Shown here: in pieces, positions 4,435-15,334 of the stretch
How positions within the stretch are numbered: the stretch's first letter is position 1
Layout of the letters: each line of letters begins with the position of its first letter
From: JBAWVR01 sp037147155
GTDB taxonomy: Bacteria > Patescibacteriota > Minisyncoccia > Phycocordibacterales > GWA1-40-21
Assembly (NCBI GenBank): GCA_037147155.1
Contig: JBAWVR010000015.1
Coordinates: forward strand, 1-15,801
DNA: 15,801 nucleotides
Reading direction: 5' to 3'
Position numbers and translations under genes: made by a program
The notes under the pieces: model-generated
What the model was told of the DNA's origin: nothing
What the model saw: only the letters and a program-made list of their open reading frames with translations
The model's database searches: none

Positions 4435-7400
4435 ATGAGCGCAAATAAAAATGTCGTTTCTCTGAAAAAAGAGAAAAAGTTTTTTAGCCGCTTCAAGAAG
4501 CCGTTGGTAGACATGCCTAATTTGGCCAATCACCAGATTAAGTCCTACAAGTGGCTCATGGAAGAAGGCTTGAAAGAAGTTTTTAAGGAGTTCTCACCGA
4601 TTTCCGACTATGCCGGAAAGCGTTTTGAACTTTCCTTCATTGGTTATGAATTGACCAATCCGAAGTACGATGAGTACTATGCCAAGGACAACAAGATCTC
4701 ATACGAAGCCCAGCTAAAAGCTTTGATTCGTTTGAAGAACAAGACTTTGGACACCGAGAAGACCCAAGAAATCTTCTTGACGGATTTCCCAATCATGACT
4801 GATCACGGCACCTTTATCATCAACGGTATCGAGCGTGTGGTTGTTCCACAATTGGCTCGTTCTTTTGGTGTTTTCTTTACCACCAACGAAATCAAGGGTA
4901 TGCCATACTTTGGTGCCAAGATTATTCCAGCTCGTGGAGCTTGGATTGAAATTGACTCCGAAGCTGATCAATCAATCTTCGTAAAAATTGACAAGAAACG
5001 TAAGTTCTCTATGTCATCACTTTTGCGTGTGTTTGGTGCCAAGACCAATGAAGATATTCTCGCTTTGTTTAAGGGTGATGAATTTGCTACCAAAGCTATG
5101 GAAGCAACTATCGCCAAAGACCATGCTCATACTGTGGACGAAGCTTATATTGAAATCCACAAGAAGATGCGTGACGGTGATCTAGCGACTGCCGACAATG
5201 CTCGTGAATATGTAAAGTCTATTTTTGATGATGAGCACTACGACCTATCCAAAGTTGGTCGTTTCAAGTTCAACAAACGCTTTGGCAAACCATTGGATGA
5301 TAAGTCCTTGGAAGAAAAAGCTATCAGTATTGAAGACTTGGCAAACATTGTAAAGCAGGTAGCTGCTCTCAACAATGACCCAGAAGCTAAGGCTGATGAT
5401 ATTGACCACTTGGGTTCTCGCCGTGTGCGTTTCGTTGGAGAATTGCTCCAGGCCCGCGTTCGCGTCGGTATGACTCAGATGAAGAGAAACATTCAAGACA
5501 GAATGTCTACCGTTGATCCGAACTTGTCTATGCCAGTCAACTTTATTTCTCCTCGTCCACTCCAAGCTCGTATCAAGGAGTTCTTCACCATCAACCAGTT
5601 GTCACAATTTATGCAACAGGAAAACGTGCTTCAAGAAATTGAACACTTGCGTACTTTGTCTGCTCTTGGACCTGGCGGTTTGACTCGTGAACGTGCTGGC
5701 TTTGAAGTGCGTGACGTGCACCCATCTCACTATGGTCGCCTTTGTCCTATCCATACTCCAGAAGGTCCGAACATCGGTTTGATTTTGCGTTTGGCAGCTT
5801 ATGCTCGTATCAATGATTTTGGTATGATCGAAACTCCATATGCCAAAGTTGAAAAGGGAACTATTACTGCGGAAATTAAATATTTGAATGCTTGGGAAGA
5901 AGAAAACTTCCGTATTGCTCATGCTGCCAACGGTTATGACGACAAGGGTCGTTTGACTGATGAAATGGTAGAAGTGCGTGTGAACGGCAAGCCTCAGATG
6001 GCCAAGCGTGACGAAGTGGACTTTATTGACGTAGCAACCAACCAAGCTTTCTCTATTGCTACCAACATGATTCCATTCCTAAACCACGACGATGCGAACC
6101 GCGCACTCATGGGTTCTAACATGCAAAAGCAGGCCGTGCCTTGTCTCCAGCCAGAAGCTCCACTAGTCGCTACTGGTATTGAAGAGCAAGCCGCTCGCGA
6201 TACTGGTCGTCTCATTATTTCTGAGGAATCAGGTATTGTGACCAAGGTTGACGCTCAAAAAATTATTGTTGAAAACGAAAAGGGTAAGGAAAAAGAATAC
6301 AAGCTCGTGCAGTTCTCTCGAACCAACAGCTTTACTATTTTCCACCAGCGCCCATCAGTTGTCCTCGGACAAAAAGTTAAGAAAGGTGATTTGCTCGCCG
6401 ATACTTCCTCATCAGCTAATGGCCAGATGGCTATTGGTCAGAACATCCGCGTCGCCTTTATGACTTGGTCTGGTTCCAACTACGAAGACGCGATTATTAT
6501 TTCTGAAAAATTGGTCAAGAACAGCAAGTTCACTTCTATTCACATTGAAGAGTTTGTGATCAACGTTCGCGAAACCAAACTTGGACCGGAAGTTACTACT
6601 CACGATATTCCAAACGTTGGTGAAGGAAAACTCAAGAACTTGGATGAAGACGGTATCATTCGTGTTGGTGCGGAAGTTCGCCCAGGCGATATTATCGTTG
6701 GTAAAATTACTCCAAAAGGTGAATCACAACTAACTCCAGAAGAAAGACTTTTGCGTTCTATCTTCGGTGAAAAAGCTCGTGATGTTAAAGACACTTCCAA
6801 GAGACTCGAAGGTGGAAAGCGTGGTCGTATCGTGTCAGTCAAAGTTTTCTCTCGTGAAAAGGGAGACAAACTAGACTCTGGTATCATCAAGCGTATTCAC
6901 GTTGAAGTCGCTCAGTTGCGTTCTATCCAGGTTGGTGACAAGCTCGCTGGTCGCCACGGTAACAAGGGTGTTATCTCTCGCGTATTGCCAGAAGAAGATA
7001 TGCCATACATGGAAGACGGTACACCTGTTGATATTATTTTGACTCCACTTGGCGTGCCATCCCGTATGAACTTGGGTCAGATTCTCGAAGTTCACCTAGG
7101 GTTAGCTGCCAACACTTTGAATTATCAGGCTATCGTTCCTCCATTTACTGGTGCGACCGAAGTAGAAATCAAAGATGAATTGGAAAAAGCTGGATTTGAT
7201 CGCTCAGGTAAAATGAAACTCTTTGATGGACGAACTGGTGAAGCTTTTGATCAGAAAGTTACTGTCGGTTACATGTACATCTTGAAACTCCATCATGAAG
7301 TTGAAGACAAGTTGCACATGCGTTCTATCGGACCATACTCTCTCATTACTCAGCAACCTCTCGGTGGTAAGGCTCAAGGAGGAGGTCAGCGTTTTGGAGA

Positions 7401-7644
7401 AATGGAAGTCTGGGCGCTTCTCGGTCACGGTGTGGCTCACACTCTCCGCGAAATGCTCACCATCAAGTCTGATGATATTGTCGGTCGTTCCGCTGCCTTC
7501 GATGCTATTGTGAAAGGTCAGCCGATTCCAAAACCAAATACTCCAGCTTCGTTTAGCGTTATGTTAAACACTCTCCGCGGTCTCGGTCTAGATGTTGATT
7601 TGAAAAAAGGTCGTCAAAACTCTCAGTCTGAAAGTGAAGAATAA
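4435..7644 (+). CDS. rpoB: DNA-directed RNA polymerase subunit beta
   Basis: The beta subunit, which forms one half of the active-site cleft. It has 1069 residues against 1342 in E. coli, so lineage-specific inserts are missing. Seen motifs: GTFIINGIERVVVPQLARSF near residues 124-143, the rifampicin region FFTINQLSQFMQQENVLQEI onwards (383-411), HPSHYGRLCPIHTPEGPNIG after it, GDKLAGRHGNKG (834-845) with the active-site lysines, and the C-terminal GGQRFGEMEVWALLGHGVAHTLREML clamp segment. At positions equivalent to E. coli 516, 522 and 529, Gln394, Gln400 and Thr407 replace Asp, Ser and Arg; His404 and Ser409 are kept. rplJ and rplL, the usual upstream neighbours, are absent. The start at 4435 has no SD and follows a T-run and AT-rich spacer. 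rpoC follows after 32 nt, surely in the same operon. Confidence 0.98.
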   Translation: MSANKNVVSLKKEKKFFSRFKKPLVDMPNLANHQIKSYKWLMEEGLKEVFKEFSPISDYAGKRFELSFIGYELTNPKYDEYYAKDNKISYEAQLKALIRLKNKTLDTEKTQEIFLTDFPIMTDHGTFIINGIERVVVPQLARSFGVFFTTNEIKGMPYFGAKIIPARGAWIEIDSEADQSIFVKIDKKRKFSMSSLLRVFGAKTNEDILALFKGDEFATKAMEATIAKDHAHTVDEAYIEIHKKMRDGDLATADNAREYVKSIFDDEHYDLSKVGRFKFNKRFGKPLDDKSLEEKAISIEDLANIVKQVAALNNDPEAKADDIDHLGSRRVRFVGELLQARVRVGMTQMKRNIQDRMSTVDPNLSMPVNFISPRPLQARIKEFFTINQLSQFMQQENVLQEIEHLRTLSALGPGGLTRERAGFEVRDVHPSHYGRLCPIHTPEGPNIGLILRLAAYARINDFGMIETPYAKVEKGTITAEIKYLNAWEEENFRIAHAANGYDDKGRLTDEMVEVRVNGKPQMAKRDEVDFIDVATNQAFSIATNMIPFLNHDDANRALMGSNMQKQAVPCLQPEAPLVATGIEEQAARDTGRLIISEESGIVTKVDAQKIIVENEKGKEKEYKLVQFSRTNSFTIFHQRPSVVLGQKVKKGDLLADTSSSANGQMAIGQNIRVAFMTWSGSNYEDAIIISEKLVKNSKFTSIHIEEFVINVRETKLGPEVTTHDIPNVGEGKLKNLDEDGIIRVGAEVRPGDIIVGKITPKGESQLTPEERLLRSIFGEKARDVKDTSKRLEGGKRGRIVSVKVFSREKGDKLDSGIIKRIHVEVAQLRSIQVGDKLAGRHGNKGVISRVLPEEDMPYMEDGTPVDIILTPLGVPSRMNLGQILEVHLGLAANTLNYQAIVPPFTGATEVEIKDELEKAGFDRSGKMKLFDGRTGEAFDQKVTVGYMYILKLHHEVEDKLHMRSIGPYSLITQQPLGGKAQGGGQRFGEMEVWALLGHGVAHTLREMLTIKSDDIVGRSAAFDAIVKGQPIPKPNTPASFSVMLNTLRGLGLDVDLKKGRQNSQSESEE

Positions 7645-7676
7645 GAGAGGGAATTAATCAAAAAATAATTAAAATT

Positions 7677-11366
<3,690 letters not shown>

Positions 11367-11371
11367 TTGTT

Positions 11372-11459
11372 TGTCATTGCGAGGCCCCGCGAAGCAATCC
11401 AGGCCCTTGGTTACAAAACGTAATTAAGACTGGACTGCTTCGCAAGGCTCGCAGAGACA
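11372..11459. repeat. MITE-like inverted-repeat element between rpoC and dnaG
   Basis: Left terminal TGTCATTGCGAG (11372-11383) matches the reverse complement of CTCGCAGAGACA (11448-11459) at 10 of 12 positions. Subterminal GCGAAGCAATCCAG (11389-11402) matches the reverse complement of CTGGACTGCTTCGC (11430-11443) at 13 of 14. The TGTCATTGCGAGG...GAAGCAATCC text resembles a REP-like repeat I recall from many unrelated bacterial genomes. It carries no gene and may be a target of a RAYT enzyme such as the one at 31-774. It could also end rpoC transcription. Confidence 0.7.
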
Positions 11460-11483
11460 GAAAAGAGAGTTCGCTAGACGGTT

Positions 11484-11492
11484 TGATAAAAT
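11484..11492 (+). promoter_or_regulatory. Extended -10 box for dnaG
   Basis: TGATAAAAT (TGn plus TAAAAT) ends 7 nt before the dnaG ATG at 11500, again predicting a leaderless or nearly leaderless mRNA. No clear -35 is seen upstream. Confidence 0.5.
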
Positions 11493-11499
11493 ATAAAAC

Positions 11500-13239
11500 A
11501 TGTCATCACCCGTTGAACAAATAAAAGAAAAATTGAGCATTGTTGACATTGTCGGCAGTTATTTGAAGCTGGAAAAATCCGGCGCAAATTTCAAAGCCAA
11601 GTGTCCATTTCACAATGAAAAATCTCCGTCCTTTTACGTCTCACCAGACAAGAATTATTATTATTGTTTTGGTTGTGGTGCCAAGGGGGATATTTTTACT
11701 TTTGTTCAAGAATTTGAAGGTTTGGATTTTCGCGGAGCTTTGAAACTCTTGGCCGACAAGGCTGGAGTCCAACTCGTCTTTGAAAGAAGCGAGGTCAAGG
11801 ATAGTCGCGACCGACTGTATCAAATCATGGAAGAGGCCACAACTTTTTTCCAAAAGAAATTTGGGGTTAATGCTGAAGCCAAGGAGTATTTGTCTAAACG
11901 TGGACTGACCGACAAGACTATCGCTGATTGGCGAATTGGTTTTGCGCCAGAAGCTTGGCGTGAATTATCAGACTACCTAAAGCGTCTCGGCTATTCTGAA
12001 ATGGAAATGGAAACTGCTGGTCTCTATAAACGAAACGGTGAGACTGCCTATGACCGCTTTCGCGGACGTATTATTTTCCCCATCTTTGATTCCGCTGGTC
12101 GCCCAGTCGCTTTCTCCGGACGTATTCTAAAGAAGGATGATACTGCTGCCAAATATCTAAACAGCCCAGAAACTCCACTCTTCATCAAATCTGAAATCTT
12201 GTATGGCTTCGATCGTGCCAAGACCGCGATTCGTAAATTTGATTATTCTGTTCTCGTCGAAGGTCAAATGGATTTGCTGATGTCTCATCAGGCGGGGTTT
12301 GTGAATACCGTAGCTTCATCTGGCACTGCTCTTACTAGTGAACACTTGCATATTTTGAAGCGCCTATCCAACCGCGTGATCATGGCTTTTGATTCTGATA
12401 ACGCTGGGATGAAGGCTTCTATGCGAGCTTGGAAACTAGCTTTGGCGGCTGGTATGGAAGTAAAAATTGCTCAGATACCTGAAGGTTTTGATCCAGCTGA
12501 TTTGATTCTCAAAAACAAGGACGAATGGAAAGAGGTTTTGAAAAACACCCATCATTTAGTAGATTTTCTTTTGTCAAAAGTTAAAAAAACTGTTACCGAT
12601 GAAAGAAAGTTAGCTATTGCCGTGCGTGATGAAATCTTGCCGTTCGTAGCTTTGATTGAAAGTAGTATGGAGAAGGCACACTATGTCTCTCGCATTGCTC
12701 ATGAGACTGGTATCAAAGAAGAGGCAGTGTATGAAGATTTGAAAAAAGTTCCCAAAGAAGATTTGAAGAGCACGATTGAAGATTCCTATACTCGCTCGAG
12801 TGTGGTGGTCAAGAAAGATACGGCCAATGTCTTTGCTAGACGCGATAGTATCAACAAACGCGTTTGTGGACTCCTCTATCTCATAGAGAACAAGTCACCG
12901 AGTGCGGATGTGGCCAAGCTCTGGGACAAAATCAAAGCGATTACCAGTACGGAAGAATATGAACTCTACAAAAATATTTCACCGGAAGAAAAGAATGATG
13001 TCATATTCCAAGCCGAAGTCCTCTATCAAGATATAAAAGATTTAGACAAAGAAGCGGAGATTCTGATTGAAGAATTAGAAGAAGAAAGTCTGAAGAAAAA
13101 ATTTGATACCTTGATGAAGCAACTCACTTATGCCGAAAATAATAAGCAGGAAGCTGAGGCTAGCGAGGTACTCAAGCAATGTAATGAAGTTAGTAAGAGA
13201 TTGAACGAATTGAAGCAAGTTAAGAGTAAGAAGAAATAA
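11500..13239 (+). CDS. dnaG: DNA primase DnaG
   Basis: Synthesises RNA primers for replication. At 579 residues it is of normal length (E. coli 581). The N-terminal CHC2 zinc finger has Cys35, His38, Cys56 and Cys59 in CPFHNEKSPSFYVSPDKN...CFGCGAKGD. The central polymerase domain follows (YLSKRGLTDKTIADWRIGFAP; RGRIIFPIFDSAGRPVAFSGR). The TOPRIM motifs are EGQMD (254-258) and DSDNAG (298-303), and FDPADLI follows in the expected place. The last 150 residues, for contacting the helicase DnaB, are poorly conserved and coiled-coil-like (EAEILIEELEEESLKKKFDTL). The gene begins just after an extended -10 box and ends 35 nt before rpoD. The dnaG-rpoD pair is a remnant of the classical macromolecular synthesis operon; rpsU is not upstream here. 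Confidence 0.97.
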   Translation: MSSPVEQIKEKLSIVDIVGSYLKLEKSGANFKAKCPFHNEKSPSFYVSPDKNYYYCFGCGAKGDIFTFVQEFEGLDFRGALKLLADKAGVQLVFERSEVKDSRDRLYQIMEEATTFFQKKFGVNAEAKEYLSKRGLTDKTIADWRIGFAPEAWRELSDYLKRLGYSEMEMETAGLYKRNGETAYDRFRGRIIFPIFDSAGRPVAFSGRILKKDDTAAKYLNSPETPLFIKSEILYGFDRAKTAIRKFDYSVLVEGQMDLLMSHQAGFVNTVASSGTALTSEHLHILKRLSNRVIMAFDSDNAGMKASMRAWKLALAAGMEVKIAQIPEGFDPADLILKNKDEWKEVLKNTHHLVDFLLSKVKKTVTDERKLAIAVRDEILPFVALIESSMEKAHYVSRIAHETGIKEEAVYEDLKKVPKEDLKSTIEDSYTRSSVVVKKDTANVFARRDSINKRVCGLLYLIENKSPSADVAKLWDKIKAITSTEEYELYKNISPEEKNDVIFQAEVLYQDIKDLDKEAEILIEELEEESLKKKFDTLMKQLTYAENNKQEAEASEVLKQCNEVSKRLNELKQVKSKKK

Positions 13240-13274
13240 GTTATTGTGAACATATTAATAATTTAATTAATCCT

Positions 13275-14576
13275 ATGAAAACAAAAACCAAGTCAGCAAA
13301 GAAGGCAGTCAAAGCAGTCAAAAAACCAGCTGTCAAAAAAGTGAAGAAAGCCAAGGTGGCAAAAGTCGCCAAGGTAAAGAAAGTAAAACCAGCCAAGGTG
13401 GTCAAGGTCAAAAAGGCTAAGAAACCAAAGTCTCGTTTTTCTACCGTCTCTAAATCCAAGAAAGATGTAGTCAAACGTACTGGTGCGCCAATGAAGAAAA
13501 AGGAGGACTATGAAATTCGCCTGAGTCATCTTATCAACAAAGGTAAGGAACGCGGTTTCGTTACTTATGACGAAATTTTGAAAGAGTTTCCAACCGTTGA
13601 AGAAGATATTCTTTTCTTGGATGAAATGTATAACCGTCTAAACGAGGCGGGAATTGATGTGCTCGAAGGTGGTGGTATTTTGGACTTGGAACAAGCCGAA
13701 GTCGCCAACAAAAAACATCTCTATGGGGGCAAGAGTGAATCTTCCCATGACTCTATCCAGATGTATTTGAAAGAAATCGGTCACTATCCACTTTTGACTT
13801 CGACTCAAGAAAAAGAATTGGCCCAGAGAATTGAAAGAGGAGATATTGAAGCTAAAAATCTTTTGGCTCGTGCTAACTTGCGTTTGGTAGTCTCTATCGC
13901 CAAGAAATATGTTGGTCGCTCCGCTGATTTGACTCTGCTTGATCTTATCCAGGAAGGTAACCTTGGATTGTTTAAGGCGGTGGACAAATTTGACTGGTCT
14001 CGTGGTCACAAGTTTTCTACTTATGCGACTTGGTGGATTCGTCAGGCCGTCACTCGCGCTCTCGCTGATCAGTCTCGTACTATTCGCGTGCCAGTGCACA
14101 TGGTAGAAACTATTGCTAAATACAAGCAGGTAGTCCGTCGTTTGTCACAGGACTTGGGCCGTGAACCTTTGCCAGAAGAAATCTCTATTGAAATGGGCTT
14201 GGACTTGGACAAGGTGTACATGATCGAAAAGATTGATCAGGATACTGTTTCTCTTGAAGCTCCAGTGGGAGACGATGGCGATGATGGCAAGTCTACTCTC
14301 GGAGACTTCATCTCTGATGACAAGATTCTCTCACCAGATCAAGAATCCTCTCGTCGTATTTTGTCAGACCAAGTGAAAGAAATTCTCGGCGACTTGTCAG
14401 AAAAAGAACGCAAAATTTTGGAAATGCGTCATGGTCTAAACGACGGTATTACTCACACTCTAGAAGAAGTAGGTAAGGAGTTCGGAGTAACCCGTGAACG
14501 TATTCGTCAGATTGAAGCCAAGGCTCACGAAAAAATCCGCCAGCATGATAAAGTTGATAGATTAAAAAACTATTAA
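13275..14576 (+). CDS. rpoD: RNA polymerase primary sigma factor (RpoD/SigA)
   Basis: The housekeeping sigma-70 factor, 433 residues. Residues 1-52 are an unusual tail with 25 lysines (KVAKVAKVKKVKPAKVVKVK type). Residues 79-131 resemble region 1.1 (LSHLINKGKERGFVTYDEIL). Region 1.2 starts at DSIQMYLKEIGHYPLL (159-174) and, without the large non-conserved insert, runs into region 2 (NLRLVVSIAKKYVGR; FSTYATWWIRQAVTRALADQ, 247-266), with the -10-reading Gln257 and Thr260 kept. Region 3 follows (RTIRVPVHMVETI). Region 4 includes LSEKERKILEMRHGL and the helix-turn-helix LEEVGKEFGVTRERIRQIEA (396-415). The start at 13275 gives the tail; Met73 (13491) is a possible internal start that would omit it. 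It probably shares the dnaG transcript and ends before a strong terminator. Confidence 0.97.
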   Translation: MKTKTKSAKKAVKAVKKPAVKKVKKAKVAKVAKVKKVKPAKVVKVKKAKKPKSRFSTVSKSKKDVVKRTGAPMKKKEDYEIRLSHLINKGKERGFVTYDEILKEFPTVEEDILFLDEMYNRLNEAGIDVLEGGGILDLEQAEVANKKHLYGGKSESSHDSIQMYLKEIGHYPLLTSTQEKELAQRIERGDIEAKNLLARANLRLVVSIAKKYVGRSADLTLLDLIQEGNLGLFKAVDKFDWSRGHKFSTYATWWIRQAVTRALADQSRTIRVPVHMVETIAKYKQVVRRLSQDLGREPLPEEISIEMGLDLDKVYMIEKIDQDTVSLEAPVGDDGDDGKSTLGDFISDDKILSPDQESSRRILSDQVKEILGDLSEKERKILEMRHGLNDGITHTLEEVGKEFGVTRERIRQIEAKAHEKIRQHDKVDRLKNY

Positions 14577-14600
14577 TCTAGTCAGATATTCTCTCCTGGT

Positions 14601-14632
14601 TGTCATTCCTGGCCTGACCAGGAATCCAGTCG
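14601..14632. repeat. REP-like hairpin element after rpoD
   Basis: The arms ATTCCTGG (14605-14612) and CCAGGAAT (14618-14625) pair perfectly around the 5-nt loop CCTGA, within TGTCATT...AATCCAGTC. The frame TGTCATT-hairpin-AATCCAG is shared with the element at 11372, and the 5-nt loop recalls the RAYT palindromes. It resembles the widespread repeats of the type GTCATTCCNNN...GGAATCCAG. Confidence 0.65.
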
Positions 14633-14654
14633 GGTCGTATAAAGACTTAAATAA

Positions 14655-14691
14655 AAAACCACCCAGATTACGAAGAAGTCTGGGTGGTTTT
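14655..14691 (+). terminator. Rho-independent terminator after rpoD
   Basis: AAAACCACCCAGA (14655-14667) pairs perfectly with TCTGGGTGGTTTT (14679-14691), giving a 13-bp stem with an 11-nt loop and T-rich end. It closes the dnaG-rpoD unit, 78 nt after the stop codon. Confidence 0.9.
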
Positions 14692-14698
14692 GCTTATA

Positions 14699-14727
14699 TT
14701 GACATTATCTATATAATATGCTATACT
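14699..14727 (+). promoter_or_regulatory. Consensus sigma-70 promoter for the orphan gene
   Basis: TTGACA (14699-14704), a 17-nt spacer, then TATACT (14722-14727). This is the best full promoter in the window. It predicts a start near 14734 and a leader of about 64 nt. Another TATAAT lies inside the spacer at 14712-14717. Confidence 0.8.
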
Positions 14728-14786
14728 TAGCTTCTTGAAGAAGGTTGACGCTTTCTCAAAACAGTATTGTTCCAAACACTCAGAAT

Positions 14787-14792
14787 AGGAGG
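14787..14792 (+). promoter_or_regulatory. Strong Shine-Dalgarno sequence for the orphan gene
   Basis: A perfect AGGAGG lies 5 nt before the ATG at 14798 and fixes this start. Strong SD sequences are otherwise nearly absent from starts in this window. Confidence 0.9.
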
Positions 14793-14797
14793 CAATT

Positions 14798-15103
14798 ATG
14801 CCGATGTTCAAGAAAATCCACTGGAGTCAAGGAGTTGATGCAGGAGGATTATCGTCCGCCTTCGTTGACATCATAATCTCAAACACCAATCCGACAGTCA
14901 AGAATTATTCCGTCTTGTTGAAGGAAATGCAGAGGACTTTTCCTCAAGCTTCCGAAGAAGAAGTGTGGTGCGGAATGATTAATGACAAGGGAAGGTTTGA
15001 CGGCTACACCATTATCTCGTGGCGCGCACAAAAACTTCTCAAAGCGGATTATCAGGAGTGGGAAGGGAGGTCCGGTCACGCGGAATACCTCTATCCATTC
15101 TAG
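14798..15103 (+). CDS. Orphan protein of 101 residues, function unknown
   Basis: I do not recognise this protein. It begins MPMFKKIHWSQGVDAGG, has a hydrophobic stretch FVDIIISN (22-29) too short for a membrane helix, then a helical segment (YSVLLKEMQRTFPQASEEEVW, 37-57), a WCGMINDKGRFDGYTIISWR core (57-76), and an aromatic, acidic end (DYQEWEGRSGHAEYLYPF, 84-101). It looks like a small soluble globular protein. Codon and base use appear more GC-rich than in neighbours (TCC, GCC, TTC, ATC, GAC), and it alone has a full -35/-10 promoter, a perfect SD and a tight terminator. That suggests a stand-alone, well expressed gene, perhaps acquired. The genomic neighbours (rpoD before, a Cas2-like gene after) give no functional hint. 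Confidence 0.75.
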   Translation: MPMFKKIHWSQGVDAGGLSSAFVDIIISNTNPTVKNYSVLLKEMQRTFPQASEEEVWCGMINDKGRFDGYTIISWRAQKLLKADYQEWEGRSGHAEYLYPF

Positions 15104-15116
15104 TCCTCACGCACAC

Positions 15117-15153
15117 AAAAAGCCCCACGGCCCATGTGTACGTGGGGCTTTTT
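15117..15153 (+). terminator. Rho-independent terminator after the orphan gene
   Basis: AAAAAGCCCCACG (15117-15129) pairs perfectly with CGTGGGGCTTTTT (15141-15153), an 11-nt loop between them. It starts 14 nt after the stop. With A and T runs on both sides it may also stop transcription from the other direction. Confidence 0.92.
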
Positions 15154-15202
15154 GTTTGTTTACAACGCAAGGTATATAAAATAGCATAGAATAATAGATT
15201 AC

Positions 15203-15252
15203 AAACATACATTACAAAACTGTCCGGCCGGACAGTTTTGTAATGTGTGTTT
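15203..15252. repeat. 50-bp near-perfect palindrome with CCGGCCGG centre
   Basis: Bases 15209-15246 are a perfect 38-bp palindrome (19-bp arms, centre between 15227 and 15228). After one G/T mismatch (15208/15247) the symmetry continues out to 15203-15252. The core is TGTCCGGCCGGACA. There is no loop and no good T-run, so it is not a typical terminator. It lies 83 nt before the Cas2-like gene; binding site, cruciform-forming element or mobile repeat are all possible. Confidence 0.9.
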
Positions 15253-15288
15253 TATATTGAATTTGGAATAAAAATTATATAAGAAAAC

Positions 15289-15324
15289 ATTATCATTTCC
15301 ATCCGGCCGGATTTTTATGATAAT
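15289..15324. repeat. Second interrupted palindrome at the Cas2-like gene promoter
   Basis: The centre ATCCGGCCGGAT (15301-15312) is a perfect 12-bp palindrome. After four unpaired bases on each side (TTCC and TTTT), the outer arms ATTATCAT (15289-15296) and ATGATAAT (15317-15324) pair perfectly. The right arm includes a likely -10 box (GATAAT, 15319-15324). The core TCCGGCCGGA is shared with the palindrome at 15203-15252, 79 bp away centre to centre. Confidence 0.8.
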
Positions 15325-15334
15325 ATATATTTAT

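Noticed and set aside
5602..6045. Minus-strand ORF of 147 codons inside rpoB
   Set aside because: Antisense shadow of a conserved coding region; composition (many His, Thr, Ser, Phe) reflects the reverse of rpoB codons.
13501..13512. AGGAGG followed by ATG inside rpoD, as a possible internal start
   Set aside because: The ATG at 13510 is out of frame with rpoD and meets a TGA stop after four codons; the AGGAGG is made by Lys-Glu-Asp codons.
13638..14099. Minus-strand ORF of 153 codons inside rpoD
   Set aside because: Shadow of sigma regions 1.2 to 2.4, which are strongly conserved on the + strand.
15203..15252. Palindrome as a transcription terminator
   Set aside because: No T-run follows either side, there is no loop, and an efficient terminator for the upstream gene is already present at 15117-15153.
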